The position numbers and the translations under genes are program-made. Shown in pieces: positions 55,570 to 63,936 of a stretch of DNA of 64,000 nt. Each line of letters starts with the position of its first letter. Position 1 is the stretch's first letter. The notes beneath the pieces were generated by a model that was not told the origin of the DNA, ran no database searches, and saw only the letters and a list, made by a program, of their open reading frames with translations. The stretch spans positions 33,534-97,533 of the forward strand of contig NZ_DAVG01000099.1 in the NCBI RefSeq assembly GCF_002505485.1, read 5' to 3'. This DNA is from Methanosarcina sp. UBA5. GTDB taxonomy: Archaea; Halobacteriota; Methanosarcinia; Methanosarcinales; Methanosarcinaceae.

Positions 55570-55903
55570 ATACGGTAAGCTATTGCTTAGTGCATATATC
55601 ATGAAGAAAATGAAGTCAGGCAGATCTCCAGGGAGAAAGGGAATATTGCGTAAATATGCTAAGCTGGCCCTTGGCGCATATCTCCTGAATAAACTCAGGT
55701 CAGGGAGACTTGAAAAGGAAGTAGAAGCCGAATTAGAGCCGGAAGAAATGATGCTTAGCGAAGAAGAAGTTGAAACAGGCAAGGGGAGGCCTTCAATGAG
55801 AATCGGTAAAATAATTCTGGGTGGTCTTGCAGGCGCAACACTCATATACGCTGTAAAAAGGCGTGCTGCTAAAAAGAGAGGACATAAAATCGACGTGGAA
55901 TGA
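55562..55903 (+). CDS. Small basic membrane-associated protein
   Basis: A 113-residue protein. The first 55 residues contain two similar blocks, KYGKLLLSAYIMKKMKSGR and KYAKLALGAYLLNKLRSGR, an internal duplication of about 33 residues. An acidic linker follows (EVEAELEPEEMM), then a hydrophobic segment, IGKIILGGLAGATLIYAVK, and a basic tail. It is probably an inner-membrane protein with no known family. ATG 55562 is chosen because it overlaps the stop of an upstream ORF; TTG 55553 (GGGG 7 bases upstream) and TTG 55538 are alternatives. Confidence 0.65.
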   Translation: MNKYGKLLLSAYIMKKMKSGRSPGRKGILRKYAKLALGAYLLNKLRSGRLEKEVEAELEPEEMMLSEEEVETGKGRPSMRIGKIILGGLAGATLIYAVKRRAAKKRGHKIDVE

Positions 55904-55930
55904 GCCTCGAAGAAGGTAAATCTGCACAAA

Positions 55931-56035
55931 ATGAGTATATGGTGTAGACTCCTGCTGGGTGTACTTGCAGGAGCTGCCATTATACATGCCGTTAAAAACG
56001 TATGTGCTGCAACAGGTTTCTTCCAGAAGCTTTAA
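55931..56035 (+). CDS. Short ORF similar to the C-terminal membrane segment of the preceding gene
   Basis: 34 codons. LLLGVLAGAAIIHAVKNV parallels IILGGLAGATLIYAVKRR of the gene just upstream. It is probably a partial duplicate, perhaps no longer functional; GAAGGTAAA precedes it at some distance. Confidence 0.4.
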   Translation: MSIWCRLLLGVLAGAAIIHAVKNVCAATGFFQKL

Positions 56036-56156
56036 AATCGTTTTTCACTCCTTTCAAGCACAGACAGGCTCCTCCGAAGGTAAAATCCATATATCCTGAA
56101 GGCAAACCTTTGCTTTCAGGCATGACTCCCCTATTTGGATCGAATTCGATACGCCT

Positions 56157-56402
56157 ATGAACAATGCAATCATTACGAAAGAAACCGTAATAGTTAGAAG
56201 TTCTGCATCAAAAGAGCCTGTGGATGTATTATTGGACACAGGGTCCAGAATGCTGATGTTTCGTCCTTATGACGAATATCCTATGGACGAATCAGGCGCC
56301 GGAATAACAATCATTTTACTTAGAAGCGAAACCGGATCTGGATTCATAATAGATAAGCTCGATATTGCTCTGGATGGAGATGAAGACGGAAAGTCAGGTT
56401 GA
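56157..56402 (+). CDS. Hypothetical small acidic protein
   Basis: 81 codons with protein-like composition (KETVIVRSSASKEPVDVLLD, IDKLDIALDGDEDGKSG). There is no motif, TM or signal peptide. No clear ribosome-binding site precedes ATG 56157, and a 61-codon antisense frame overlaps the first part. It may be a real small gene following the membrane-protein cluster. Confidence 0.4.
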   Translation: MNNAIITKETVIVRSSASKEPVDVLLDTGSRMLMFRPYDEYPMDESGAGITIILLRSETGSGFIIDKLDIALDGDEDGKSG

Positions 56403-56815
56403 GATTATGAATATACTTACAGGATTATAAGATAAAAATCGAAATATTGTGGGAATGACTCTGAGAACTCCTGCTTTCCGGAATAATCCAGTTTTTAATC
56501 TCTTCCCACCTTGTTTTATTTTTTGTATTTTCTTTTCACTAATTATTTAATAGATTTTTTTTGGATGCGTGATCAATTGATTCACATAGTTAATAGGATT
56601 CCAAGCAGACCAGCTTACCCTGTCAAGAGATTTGTTTATTATTGTTCATTAGCTGTTACAAGTTTTAATGCATAGGAATTCTGACAACTCTGAGAAATAT
56701 ATGATTGGACAAGCTTATTTAATATAGAAGCATTCTTGAATATTTAGAGTTAACATAATTAGATTTCCAGATAAAGATGTTTATTATACTGTTTTTCGTT
56801 CAGGAGGGGTGAATT
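56403..56815. other. Intergenic region
   Basis: AT-rich. It contains the leader and the GGAGGGG site (56803-56809) of the TPR gene. No gene is visible. Confidence 0.5.
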
Positions 56816-58297
56816 ATAACCGATTTAAAGAAAGACTCAGGAAAAGAAGAGATTTCTGCTGAAAGTACCTCTATTGAAGCTAAAGATAAAAATACAGAAA
56901 AAGAAGTAAAAAAGGAAATAGGAAAAGAAGTAGAAATAAAAACGAAAAATCACAGAGCTCTACTTGAAAGATACGAGCAGCGGCTGAAAGATCTGGATCC
57001 GGAGCTTATCACCCCTGAAGATGAGATCGCCTTAAAGGAAGCTTTTATACATGCAAAGGAGACTTTTGAGCCAGAGGAGCTGGTAAGCTGGTTCACAGCC
57101 AAAGCCGAGCCCTTTTATAGATCTGTATCTTGGAAAGTGCTCTTCCCTCTGTATGAAGAACTGCTTGGTATTGTGGAAAACAAGCCTGGGCCCGAAAGTC
57201 CGGAAACCGCATCTGTGCTGAACGGGCTTGCAGGAATCTATCGCTATATGGGGAATTACGAAGAAGCTCTCAGGCTTTTTTCAAGGGCCTTAAGAATCCG
57301 CGAAAATCTTCCAAGCCAGCCTAGACCTGAGACCGGGGATACACTCAGTGATCTTGGCATTCTTTATACTCTAATAGACCGACGCGAAGAAGCCCTTTCC
57401 TTTTATACCCGGGCGCTGGAGATCCAGAAAAAATTCCTGAGCCCGAAAAATCTAGGTGCTGTCAGGACTCTGAACAGGATGGCCTTTTTTTACAAGGGGC
57501 TGGAAAAACCCGAGACGGCTGAAAAATGCTTCAGGCGGGCTCTCGAACATCTTGAAAAGCTTCAGGAGCAGGAGCCTGACAACCGCGTGGTTATGGGGTA
57601 TAGAGCCGGAACCCTGAATAACATGGGTGTCTTGCTCTCGGAAATGGGCAAACTTGACGAAGCTGAGGACAGGTACGGACAGGCATTAAAGCTTCAGGAA
57701 AAAGTATACGGTGCTGAACACCCGCAGGTGGCGCAGACCCTCAACAATCTTGCCCTGCTCTATTTCCAGACCACAAGGTATGAGAAAGCCATGATCCTCT
57801 ATACCCGGTCCCTGGAAATTATGGAAAAATTCGGAAAAACTGAGCATACGGGCTTTGCCACGACCCTGAATAACCTCGCAGGCGTTTATGTCCAGAAAGG
57901 CCGCCATGAAAAAGCCCTGGAACTCTACACAAGAGCCCTCGAAATCCGGGAACGTCTCCTTGGCCCTGACAGCCCTGATGTTGCCAAGACCCTGAATAAC
58001 ATGGGCGAACTCTACAGGATCCTCGGCCAGCACAAAAAAGCCCTTCCTCTCTACACCCGCGCTCTCAAGATCTACGAAACAACCCTCGGCCCAACTCATC
58101 CTGATGTCGGCACAACCCTGAACAACCTCGCAGGCCTCCACGAAAGCATGGGCGAATACGAAACCGCAATCAACCTCTACGAAAAAGCCCTTGGCATAAT
58201 CGAAAAAGAATATGGACCCGACCATCCATATTTTAAGATCACGCGAAATAATTTAATTGGCCTGTATGAGAAAATGGAGAGAAGCTGGCGGAGATGA
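56816..58297 (+). CDS. Tetratricopeptide (kinesin-light-chain type) repeat protein (ATA start)
   Basis: About 493 residues from ATA 56816, with GGAGG 8 bases upstream and an in-frame TGA just before, so no ATG, GTG or TTG is available before 57137. The N-terminal 45 residues are a charged Lys/Glu segment, followed by a helical region (LLERYEQRLKDLDPELITPE...). From about 115 on there are about eight 42-residue TPRs of the kinesin-light-chain/NB-ARC-linked type with the pattern TLNNLAxLYxxxGxYExAxxLYxRALxI. These repeats scaffold protein-protein interactions, often in signalling or defence. No effector domain is fused and no obvious partner is adjacent. Confidence 0.92.
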   Translation: MTDLKKDSGKEEISAESTSIEAKDKNTEKEVKKEIGKEVEIKTKNHRALLERYEQRLKDLDPELITPEDEIALKEAFIHAKETFEPEELVSWFTAKAEPFYRSVSWKVLFPLYEELLGIVENKPGPESPETASVLNGLAGIYRYMGNYEEALRLFSRALRIRENLPSQPRPETGDTLSDLGILYTLIDRREEALSFYTRALEIQKKFLSPKNLGAVRTLNRMAFFYKGLEKPETAEKCFRRALEHLEKLQEQEPDNRVVMGYRAGTLNNMGVLLSEMGKLDEAEDRYGQALKLQEKVYGAEHPQVAQTLNNLALLYFQTTRYEKAMILYTRSLEIMEKFGKTEHTGFATTLNNLAGVYVQKGRHEKALELYTRALEIRERLLGPDSPDVAKTLNNMGELYRILGQHKKALPLYTRALKIYETTLGPTHPDVGTTLNNLAGLHESMGEYETAINLYEKALGIIEKEYGPDHPYFKITRNNLIGLYEKMERSWRR

Positions 58298-58496
58298 ATT
58301 CTGGGGAGCAGGGAAATACAAATTTTCAGCAATAATAGAGGATTATAAAAAGTCAAAGCTGGATTTAATTCTAAATATTTATAAATTAATTTAACAAACT
58401 GGCTCTCTTTTCGGAAAGCCATTAAAATAAAAAACGGAAACTGGCTTCGAGACTTATAAAGTGAATTTTTCGGTCAAAAATTTAACTGGCCAGTTT
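58298..58496. other. Short convergent intergenic region
   Basis: No gene. It contains AAAACTGGCCAG-like sequence but no clear terminator. Confidence 0.35.
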
Positions 58497-58934
58497 TCAA
58501 TACTTCCCCGTCATCCTCGCAATAGCCCTGTGTATCCCATGTATACTCAACCCACTTCCGAGGTACATCATTGGGCAGTGTTCGGTCATGCATTCGAGAC
58601 CTTCTGCTTTGCAGGTATCCACGGCTTTTTCGGTTTCTGTTCTCCAGTGGAGCCAGATTTTAGTTATGCCTTTCTCTTTCAGGGCAGGGATAAAATTTCC
58701 AGGATCAGTTATTGTGACGCCTAGGACGGCACGGTCAAGGCCGGCCGGAAGTTCGGACACTTTCCTTAAAGAGCCAGGTTCCGGCTTGTCGGAAAGGTCG
58801 ATGACATAAACATTTTTTCCCCGATTTTTAAGTTCGGATATGGCCCACTTCATTGCGGGTTTTGTATGATCAGTGACGAATGCATAGGTTTTTGCGTTCC
58901 AGAAATTTTCCCTTTCGGACTTCGTAGATTCCAT
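58497..58934 (-). CDS. CoA-binding domain protein (YccU type)
   Basis: A 145-residue Rossmann-like protein. FWNAKTYAFVTDHTKPAMKWAISELKNRG is the nucleotide/CoA-binding start (recognised over residues about 11-39). Then come VIDLSDKPEPGSLRKVSELP, LGVTITDPGNFIPALKEKGI and a C-terminal CPMMYLGSGLSIHGIHR, the Cys-Pro-Met motif shared by YccU-type proteins. It probably binds CoA or a derivative; the role is unknown. GGGGAATTC precedes ATG 58934. Confidence 0.9.
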   Translation of the reverse strand: MESTKSERENFWNAKTYAFVTDHTKPAMKWAISELKNRGKNVYVIDLSDKPEPGSLRKVSELPAGLDRAVLGVTITDPGNFIPALKEKGITKIWLHWRTETEKAVDTCKAEGLECMTEHCPMMYLGSGLSIHGIHRAIARMTGKY

Positions 58935-59139
58935 CTTGAATTCCCCAATTAGATTCTAAATTAATACGTCCTTTGGTTTATATAAGCTTATATAAAGCCA
59001 TAACACGGTTTCCGGCAGTGCAGGAAGAGTTTCCGGAAAGTCGAGCATAGATAACAGATAAAAAATAAAAATGAAGGGGCAGCAGATCCGGATAAGATTC
59101 TGCTTATTTCCACTCGTTATTTCTACTTGTTTATCCTGC

Positions 59140-59340
59140 TTACTGTCCCTGAAGCTTCTGTCCAGCCGCCTGAAGCGCTCCGCCGAGTGCCTTTGCAAGT
59201 TCACAGTTCTGGGAGCATTTTGAGGCACAGGTGCAGTATTTAGGGGTTATTTCCATCATCCACTGCCCCAGGAAGTCAAAGGCTTTGAGCTGATCTTTAT
59301 TTGCGGTCTGTACGAAGTTGTCTATATCATGTAGTTCCAT
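59140..59340 (-). CDS. Small Cys-rich hypothetical protein
   Basis: A 66-residue protein. It has an N-terminal helix (MELHDIDNFVQTANKDQLKA), the motif YCTCASKCSQNCELAKALGG with four Cys (C-x-C-x3-C-x3-C) and a Gln/Ala-rich end. The cysteine spacing suggests a metal or Fe-S site. GGTGAT lies 6 bases before ATG 59340. I know no name for the family. It is upstream of the divergent HTH gene and may be regulated with it. Confidence 0.7.
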   Translation of the reverse strand: MELHDIDNFVQTANKDQLKAFDFLGQWMMEITPKYCTCASKCSQNCELAKALGGALQAAGQKLQGQ

Positions 59341-59571
59341 GATTTATCACCAGGATCTGGTTAGTTGTATATATTTATATATTTGAGCGTCAGAATTATG
59401 TACGGGTTTTTAATTGTACAGAAAAATAACTTTTAATTAAACCTTTAATAGTGCCTTCAATAGCAGTATTCTTAGCAACGTTAATTGTTGGCCCTGATTA
59501 CAAAAAGCTTTAACTAAAAGAATTTTAATTGCTTATAATCAATTTTGAGCATTTTTCGAGGCAAATAAAAA

Positions 59572-60345
59572 ATGGAGAAAGCTAACGAAAATTCCGAGGT
59601 TTATTACCGGGAGGAACTTCACTCTATTAAGGAAGAAGTCACATCCCTGCGGAATGAGTTCTCAAGGTTTTTGCAGCGGGCAAACCAGCAGCATATTGAA
59701 GGGATGATTGGGGAGATGAGAAAGAGCTTCATGAGGCCCATGGTAGACTACCTTTGTGATGACGCAAACGATAGAATGCATACCAGGATGACAGCGGACT
59801 GCGGGATGCGGGATTTTTGTGAAATGGCTTTTCGGGAGCTCTTACAGGAAACCGCAGGGCTTATTGGGAAGGGCAGGATAGAAGCTGAAACCATAAAACT
59901 GTACCGGGACAGGCTGGAAGAATTAAAAAAGGAAGCAAAAAGCTCCGATTGTAGCAGGTGCTTTTCGGAAGCTACAAATCTTTTTGAAAAGCAGGTCAGA
60001 CTTATGCGCTCGCTCCAGATTTATGAAGAAAAGGACGAAGAAGATAAAAAAATAGACATCAGCGAAATCGAACCTGAAAGGCTGGTCACTGAGGTCTGCG
60101 AGCCGGTAGCAAACCGACAGCGTCTCTTGATGCTCAAAGCGCTTTCTGGGGAAAGCAAAACTTTTTCCGAACTTTCCAAACTTACAGGTCTGCGCGGCGG
60201 AAACCTGCTTTTCCACCTCCAGAAACTGCTTGAAACAGGCATGGTTTTACAGCGAAATGAGCGGGGAGATTATATTATTACCAGAAAAGGTTATTCCACT
60301 CTTCAGGGGCTTTCAAGAATCTATTCTGAAATTGAGAAAGAATAA
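59572..60345 (+). CDS. ArsR-like winged-helix regulator with helical N-terminal domain
   Basis: A 257-residue protein. Residues 1-150 form a mainly helical domain with Cys/Asp-rich segments (YLCDDANDRMHTRMTADCGM and SSDCSRCFSEATNLF), which could bind a metal or cofactor. The C-terminal domain is a winged helix (about 175-257): VANRQRLLMLKALSGESKTF, LTGLRGGNLLFHLQKLLETG and GDYIITRKGYSTLQ, ArsR/HTH_20 like. It is therefore a sensor-effector regulator. Divergent from the small Cys-rich gene, with a 230-base AT-rich gap. Confidence 0.87.
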   Translation: MEKANENSEVYYREELHSIKEEVTSLRNEFSRFLQRANQQHIEGMIGEMRKSFMRPMVDYLCDDANDRMHTRMTADCGMRDFCEMAFRELLQETAGLIGKGRIEAETIKLYRDRLEELKKEAKSSDCSRCFSEATNLFEKQVRLMRSLQIYEEKDEEDKKIDISEIEPERLVTEVCEPVANRQRLLMLKALSGESKTFSELSKLTGLRGGNLLFHLQKLLETGMVLQRNERGDYIITRKGYSTLQGLSRIYSEIEKE

Positions 60346-60554
60346 ATAAGTGAAAACAGTGAAAAAGTAATAAAAGACGGTAAAAGGAAGTAATAATCTA
60401 AAAAGGAAGTAGTGATAAGGAAATAGTGATATAAAAGGAAATAATGATGTAAAAAGGCAACAATAATCAATAAAACTGATAAAAAGCCAGGAAAATTGGC
60501 TTAAATCAATAAATTACTTCAGCTGTCACATCAGCTACCATTTCAGCCGAGATT
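60346..60554. repeat. Purine-rich simple repeats
   Basis: About 60360-60490 repeats variants of AAAAGGAAGTAATAAT / GATATAAAAGGAAATA. It is non-coding and lies between the convergent HTH and ferredoxin genes. Confidence 0.5.
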
Positions 60555-60785
60555 TCAGCCATCATTTCCTATTGCATTAACCGGGCAGGCATCCAATGCT
60601 TCTTCGCAAAGTTCTCTCTCTTCGTCGCTTTCAGGCTGCTTATATACATAGGCATTAGAATCGTCGTCATTCATCTTGAAATTCTCTGGTGCGGTATCCA
60701 CGCACAGATGACACGCTATACAGCTATAGTCACAATAATAAGGTCCTGGAACATTTTCAGCAACTTTATCGGTATTATCGGCTAT
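60555..60785 (-). CDS. 4Fe-4S ferredoxin (ATA start)
   Basis: A 76-residue protein read from ATA 60785: ADNTDKVAENVPGPYYCDYS opens it, then CIACHLCVDTAPENFKM and the closing ALDACPVNAIG. The CxxCxxC...CP pattern is that of a single-cluster ferredoxin with an extra upstream Cys. GGGGGAGTG lies 4 bases before ATA. A TGA two codons upstream excludes any earlier canonical start, and the first ATG is after the Fe-S motif. It is a cytoplasmic electron carrier; partners may be the DUF59 and nitroreductase genes nearby (inference). Confidence 0.9.
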   Translation of the reverse strand: MADNTDKVAENVPGPYYCDYSCIACHLCVDTAPENFKMNDDDSNAYVYKQPESDEERELCEEALDACPVNAIGNDG

Positions 60786-61141
60786 ACTTCACTCCCCCAT
60801 TGTGTTTATCTTACAATAAGAGTAATTAAGAGGATTTTTATATATAACTTAACGTTCAAAAATGACTTTTTCAGTGCATTAAATTCCTCGACAAGCTATG
60901 CAGTCCTGTACATCTTAATGTATATTGAAAAAAGAGCTGGTTTAGTAACTATCTGAATTAGTAACTATTTATTTAGTTTTTTTGAATAATTTCACTTCTG
61001 GGCATAAATTTTCAAAATCGGAGAACAGCCTTTGTTGAGGTTCTGGAAAATATATTTGGGAAATATATTTAATTCTATCCGCCTTTTTATTAAATGGGAA
61101 GCATAAATTTCTGTAGATCTATACCTTGAGGGGAGGGTACC
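60786..61141. other. Divergent region between ferredoxin and DUF59 gene
   Basis: AT-rich. The open frame plus 60708-60956 is a shadow of the ferredoxin leader. GGGAGGG at 61131-61137 is the site for the DUF59 gene. Confidence 0.5.
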
Positions 61142-61438
61142 ATAGTTACGAAAGAAGAAGTTATTGAAGTTTTAAAGACCTGCTACGACCCAGAAATTCC
61201 AATCAACATTATTGACCTTGGACTTGTTTATGAGATAAAGGTAAAAGGGGACCGGGTACATATCAAAATGACTCTAACCATGCCTGGCTGTCCTATGGGA
61301 GAGCTTATTACAGAGAACGTGAAGAGGAGGGTCGAGGCGATAGATGGAGTAAAAGAAGCAAAGATCGAGCTTGTTTGGGACCCACCGTGGACTCCTGACA
61401 GGATTTCGGAAGAAGCACTGAAGCGGATTACGGAATAA
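61142..61438 (+). CDS. DUF59/MIP18 family (SufT/PaaD-like) protein (ATA start)
   Basis: 98 residues from ATA 61142 (M)VTKEEVIEVLKTCYDPEI. The family core is complete: DPEIPINIIDLGLVYEIKV, IKMTLTMPGCPMGELITENV and IELVWDPPWTPDRISEEALK. Such proteins act in Fe-S cluster assembly or maturation (SufT, MIP18) and in phenylacetyl-CoA oxygenase. Only ATA 61142 suits, since GGAGGG lies 5 bases upstream and a TGA at 61127-61129 closes the frame before it. The next ATG is after a third of the domain. It is followed by the nitroreductase gene after a short 11-bp repeat array, probably in one operon. Confidence 0.94.
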   Translation: MVTKEEVIEVLKTCYDPEIPINIIDLGLVYEIKVKGDRVHIKMTLTMPGCPMGELITENVKRRVEAIDGVKEAKIELVWDPPWTPDRISEEALKRITE

Positions 61439-61491
61439 TTAAGGAATAACTAAAGAATAACTAAAGAATAACTAAGGAATAATTAAGGAAT
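61436..61491. repeat. 11-bp tandem repeat between DUF59 and nitroreductase genes
   Basis: Five units of AATAACTAAAG / AATAATTAAGG. It begins within the stop codon of the DUF59 gene and ends just before 61491. Confidence 0.8.
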
Positions 61492-61525
61492 GAAATGTCG
61501 TACAAAAAGTATGGGGGAAATAAAT

Positions 61526-62149
61526 ATGGGAAATCAGGGTCTTACCGACTTGCCAATGAAAGTCAAACTGCCTGAGCCAGATGCTGCAGATAGAAGCCAT
61601 ATCGAAGAACTCATTGCAAAGCGGAGGTCCGTACGAAGATATACAGACAAAAAACTCTCCGAGTCCGTTATTTCTCGTTTTCTCTGGGCAGCTCAGGGAA
61701 TAAATTCGGAGGACGGTTTAAGGACTGCACCCTCTGCAGGTGCGCTTTATCCTCTTGAAATTCATGTAGTTACCGGAGAAAATGGCAAACTTGAACCTGG
61801 GGTTTACAGGTACATTCCTGAAAGCCATGCCCTTGTCCGAGAAATCGCAGGCGATGTGAGGGAGAAGCTTTCAAAAGCTGCTCTCTTCCAGCCCATGATC
61901 AGAAACGCTTCCGTTTCATTTGTAATCTCCGCGGTTTATCCTAGGATAACAGGCAAATATGGCAGTCGAGGCATTCGTTATGCCCATATGGAAGCAGGGC
62001 ACACTGCACAGAACGTATGTCTTCTGGGAGTGGAACTTGGGATAGGAACCTGTACAGTAGGAGCTTTTGAGGACGAAGAGGTAAGAAAAGTGCTTAAACT
62101 GCCAGCAAATGAAGATCCTCTCTATATTCTGCCTCTGGGTTATATTTGA
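61526..62149 (+). CDS. SagB/ThcOx-type nitroreductase family protein
   Basis: A 207-residue FMN enzyme-like protein starting at ATG 61526 (GGGGG 7 bases upstream; the longer frame from 61490 has no site). IAKRRSVRRYTDKKLSESVI and FLWAAQGINSEDGLRTAPSAGALYPLEIHV (recognised over about residues 52-81) are the SagB-type flavin site; the end has HMEAGHTAQNVCLLGVELGI and LPLGYI. These enzymes oxidise azolines or reduce nitro compounds. No cyclodehydratase (YcaO) or peptide precursor is nearby, so a general oxidoreductase role is more likely. Probably co-transcribed with DUF59. Confidence 0.93.
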   Translation: MGNQGLTDLPMKVKLPEPDAADRSHIEELIAKRRSVRRYTDKKLSESVISRFLWAAQGINSEDGLRTAPSAGALYPLEIHVVTGENGKLEPGVYRYIPESHALVREIAGDVREKLSKAALFQPMIRNASVSFVISAVYPRITGKYGSRGIRYAHMEAGHTAQNVCLLGVELGIGTCTVGAFEDEEVRKVLKLPANEDPLYILPLGYI

Positions 62150-62328
62150 ATCCTTTTAAAGCACTGTATTTTCTATACTTCTCTAAAAAAGCCTTTTATG
62201 GTACCAATCTCCTCTCAAACAGTTTAATATTTTAAATTGAGAAACCGAAAGAAAAGGAGAAACTTAAGAGAGGATGGAATTTAAAAGAAAGGAACCAAGA
62301 AAGGGATTAATAAAGAGATTATGAAACT

Positions 62329-63048
62329 TCAGAGGTTTCTTTTAGTTTCAGGGCTCATCTCAGCGTTTTCCCGGATTAACTTGCCTTCAGAATACCGATA
62401 TATCGCAAGTTCGCCTGTAGAAAACCTGACTTCCCTGATATCTTCATCGGAAATCCCTTCTATATATTTGACCAGAGCTCTCAGACTGCCCTGGTGGGCA
62501 CAGACCAGCACATTTTTCCCTGCCTTTACGGCAGGCAGAATTTTTTTCTTGAAATAAGGCACTGTACGTTCGTACACGACTTTGAGGCTCTCTCCTTCAG
62601 GTGGGCCTGGCTCAAAGTTCCACCTCCAAGATGCAAGTTTTTCTGCCCCGTATTTTTCTTCCATCTTCTGCTTTTTCCTGCCCTGGAGCTTCCCGTAGTA
62701 GCGCTCGTTTAAAGAAGGTGTAAAATAAATTGGAATTAGTTTTTTACCAAGCTTTTCAGGATACGACGAATACCAATTCATTTTCTCCGAATATCCTCCA
62801 TCACAGGCTCCTTCATGGACGATAACTCCTGTTTTCTTCTGCCCGGACAATATTATAAAAAGAGTTTCCTGCGTTCGCACAAGGTTTGAGGCAAAAGCAA
62901 GGTCCAGCTCGAACTTTTCAAGCTCTACCGCACACTGAAGAGCCTCTTCAATCCCTTTCCTGCTGAGAGAAATATCCACCCAGCCGGCAAGCCTTTCTCC
63001 GGGCTTTAAGCCAGGTTCTCCATGCCTGACAAGTATAAGATGACCCAT
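62329..63048 (-). CDS. Histidine phosphatase superfamily (phosphoglycerate mutase-like) protein
   Basis: 239 residues from ATG 63048 with GGAG 9 bases upstream: MGHLILVRHGEPGLKPGERL carries the catalytic RHG. SNLVRTQETLFIIL (about 73-86) is the second His-phosphatase block, PSLNERYYGKLQGRKK matches phosphoglycerate-mutase sequences with the catalytic Glu, and VLVCAHQGSLRALVKYIEGI contains the second catalytic His. It lies between a 20-bp minisatellite and a 180-base gap. The extension back to 63198 is the repeat array and is not believed to be protein. The substrate may be 2,3-BPG-dependent or another phosphomonoester. Confidence 0.93.
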   Translation of the reverse strand: MGHLILVRHGEPGLKPGERLAGWVDISLSRKGIEEALQCAVELEKFELDLAFASNLVRTQETLFIILSGQKKTGVIVHEGACDGGYSEKMNWYSSYPEKLGKKLIPIYFTPSLNERYYGKLQGRKKQKMEEKYGAEKLASWRWNFEPGPPEGESLKVVYERTVPYFKKKILPAVKAGKNVLVCAHQGSLRALVKYIEGISDEDIREVRFSTGELAIYRYSEGKLIRENAEMSPETKRNL

Positions 63049-63079
63049 AAAATGATACTCCATATCATCAGTTTCTATA

Positions 63080-63197
63080 GCCAGAAGCCAGTAAGTATAG
63101 CTAGAATCCAGTAAATATATCCAGAATCCAGTAAATATATCCAGAATCCAGTAAGTATATCCAGAATCCAGTAAGTATATCCAGAATCCAGTAAACA
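63080..63197. repeat. 20-bp minisatellite, about six units
   Basis: Units of TCCAGAATCCAGTAAGTATA or TCCAGAATCCAGTAAATATA from about 63080 to 63197, the left ones degenerate. It fills the gap between the HD gene and the phosphatase gene and may affect their spacing. Confidence 0.9.
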
Positions 63198-63207
63198 CTA
63201 TGGTTTA

Positions 63208-63840
63208 TTATTTCTTCGGTGCAGGCCTGAACTCAAGCCTAGTATTGTAGAGAAGATGCCAGAGGTCACCTTTTTTTGCCATTCTTTCCGCATCAATTGC
63301 AGCTCCCTGCCCCTCGATCTGGAACCTGATACTCCGCTTCCCGAAAGTGACTTTTCCGAGACTGCTTTCCATCCTGCTGTAATCAAGGGCATCGGCAATC
63401 CGGACAAGGGCAGCTACTTTGAGGGTAAGATCTTGAAGGTCCTCAGGCATTTTTCCGAACTCCTTTTCTTTAAGTTTCTCAAGTTTCTCTTTGCCTGCAC
63501 TCTTTTTATGCAGGAAAGCAGTCCAGGCAACAACAGGCCTGAGCCTTTCAGGCACCTCTAAAGGCGGGTGAAGGAGTAAAATGTTCCTTCCTGCTTTGTG
63601 ATGGTTTTCAAAATCTGTTGCCACTCCGGTATCATGAACAAGAGCAGCTATCTCCACCAGGTTCTGCATTTCGGAGTCCAATCCGTGTACAGAATTAAGA
63701 ATATCAAAGAGCTCAAGCGCGTTCCTGGCCACATTGTCGGCATGACTACGCTCAATTCCATAGATGTGGTAAAGGTCTTCCATAGATAGAGGCTCTGGAC
63801 AAAAGTCTTCCGCAAGAATATTATCCTTTGATATTCTCAC
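63208..63840 (-). CDS. HD domain protein (Ppx/GppA-like HD)
   Basis: A 210-residue protein from GTG 63840 (AAGGTT upstream). The HD motif is AALVHDTGVATDFENHHKAG (about 66-85), a metal-binding phosphohydrolase site. Then come HPPLEVPERLRPVVAWTAFL and LKVAALVRIADALDYSRMES (about 140-159), the second part of the Ppx/GppA C-terminal HD fold. The last 50 residues form a beta-rich end. It acts probably on (p)ppGpp, polyphosphate or cyclic nucleotides; the exact substrate is not shown. It is upstream of the histidine phosphatase on the same strand. Confidence 0.9.
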   Translation of the reverse strand: MRISKDNILAEDFCPEPLSMEDLYHIYGIERSHADNVARNALELFDILNSVHGLDSEMQNLVEIAALVHDTGVATDFENHHKAGRNILLLHPPLEVPERLRPVVAWTAFLHKKSAGKEKLEKLKEKEFGKMPEDLQDLTLKVAALVRIADALDYSRMESSLGKVTFGKRSIRFQIEGQGAAIDAERMAKKGDLWHLLYNTRLEFRPAPKK

Positions 63841-63936
63841 GTTTGAACCTTCGCCTGGCTGATCACTTCCTGAAAGTTTATTGGCCGAATTCGAATTAAA
63901 ACCTCCTTTCTATATGTCTTATCTTTATTGGTATTC

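Noticed and set aside
58956..59228. Minus-strand ORF of 90 codons
   Set aside because: Overlaps the better supported 66-residue Cys-rich gene in another frame.
63080..63197. Possible CRISPR array
   Set aside because: 20-bp units are directly adjacent without spacers, so it is a minisatellite.
63049..63198. N-terminal 50-codon extension of the histidine phosphatase
   Set aside because: It is a translation of the minisatellite; GGAG before ATG 63048 supports the shorter form.
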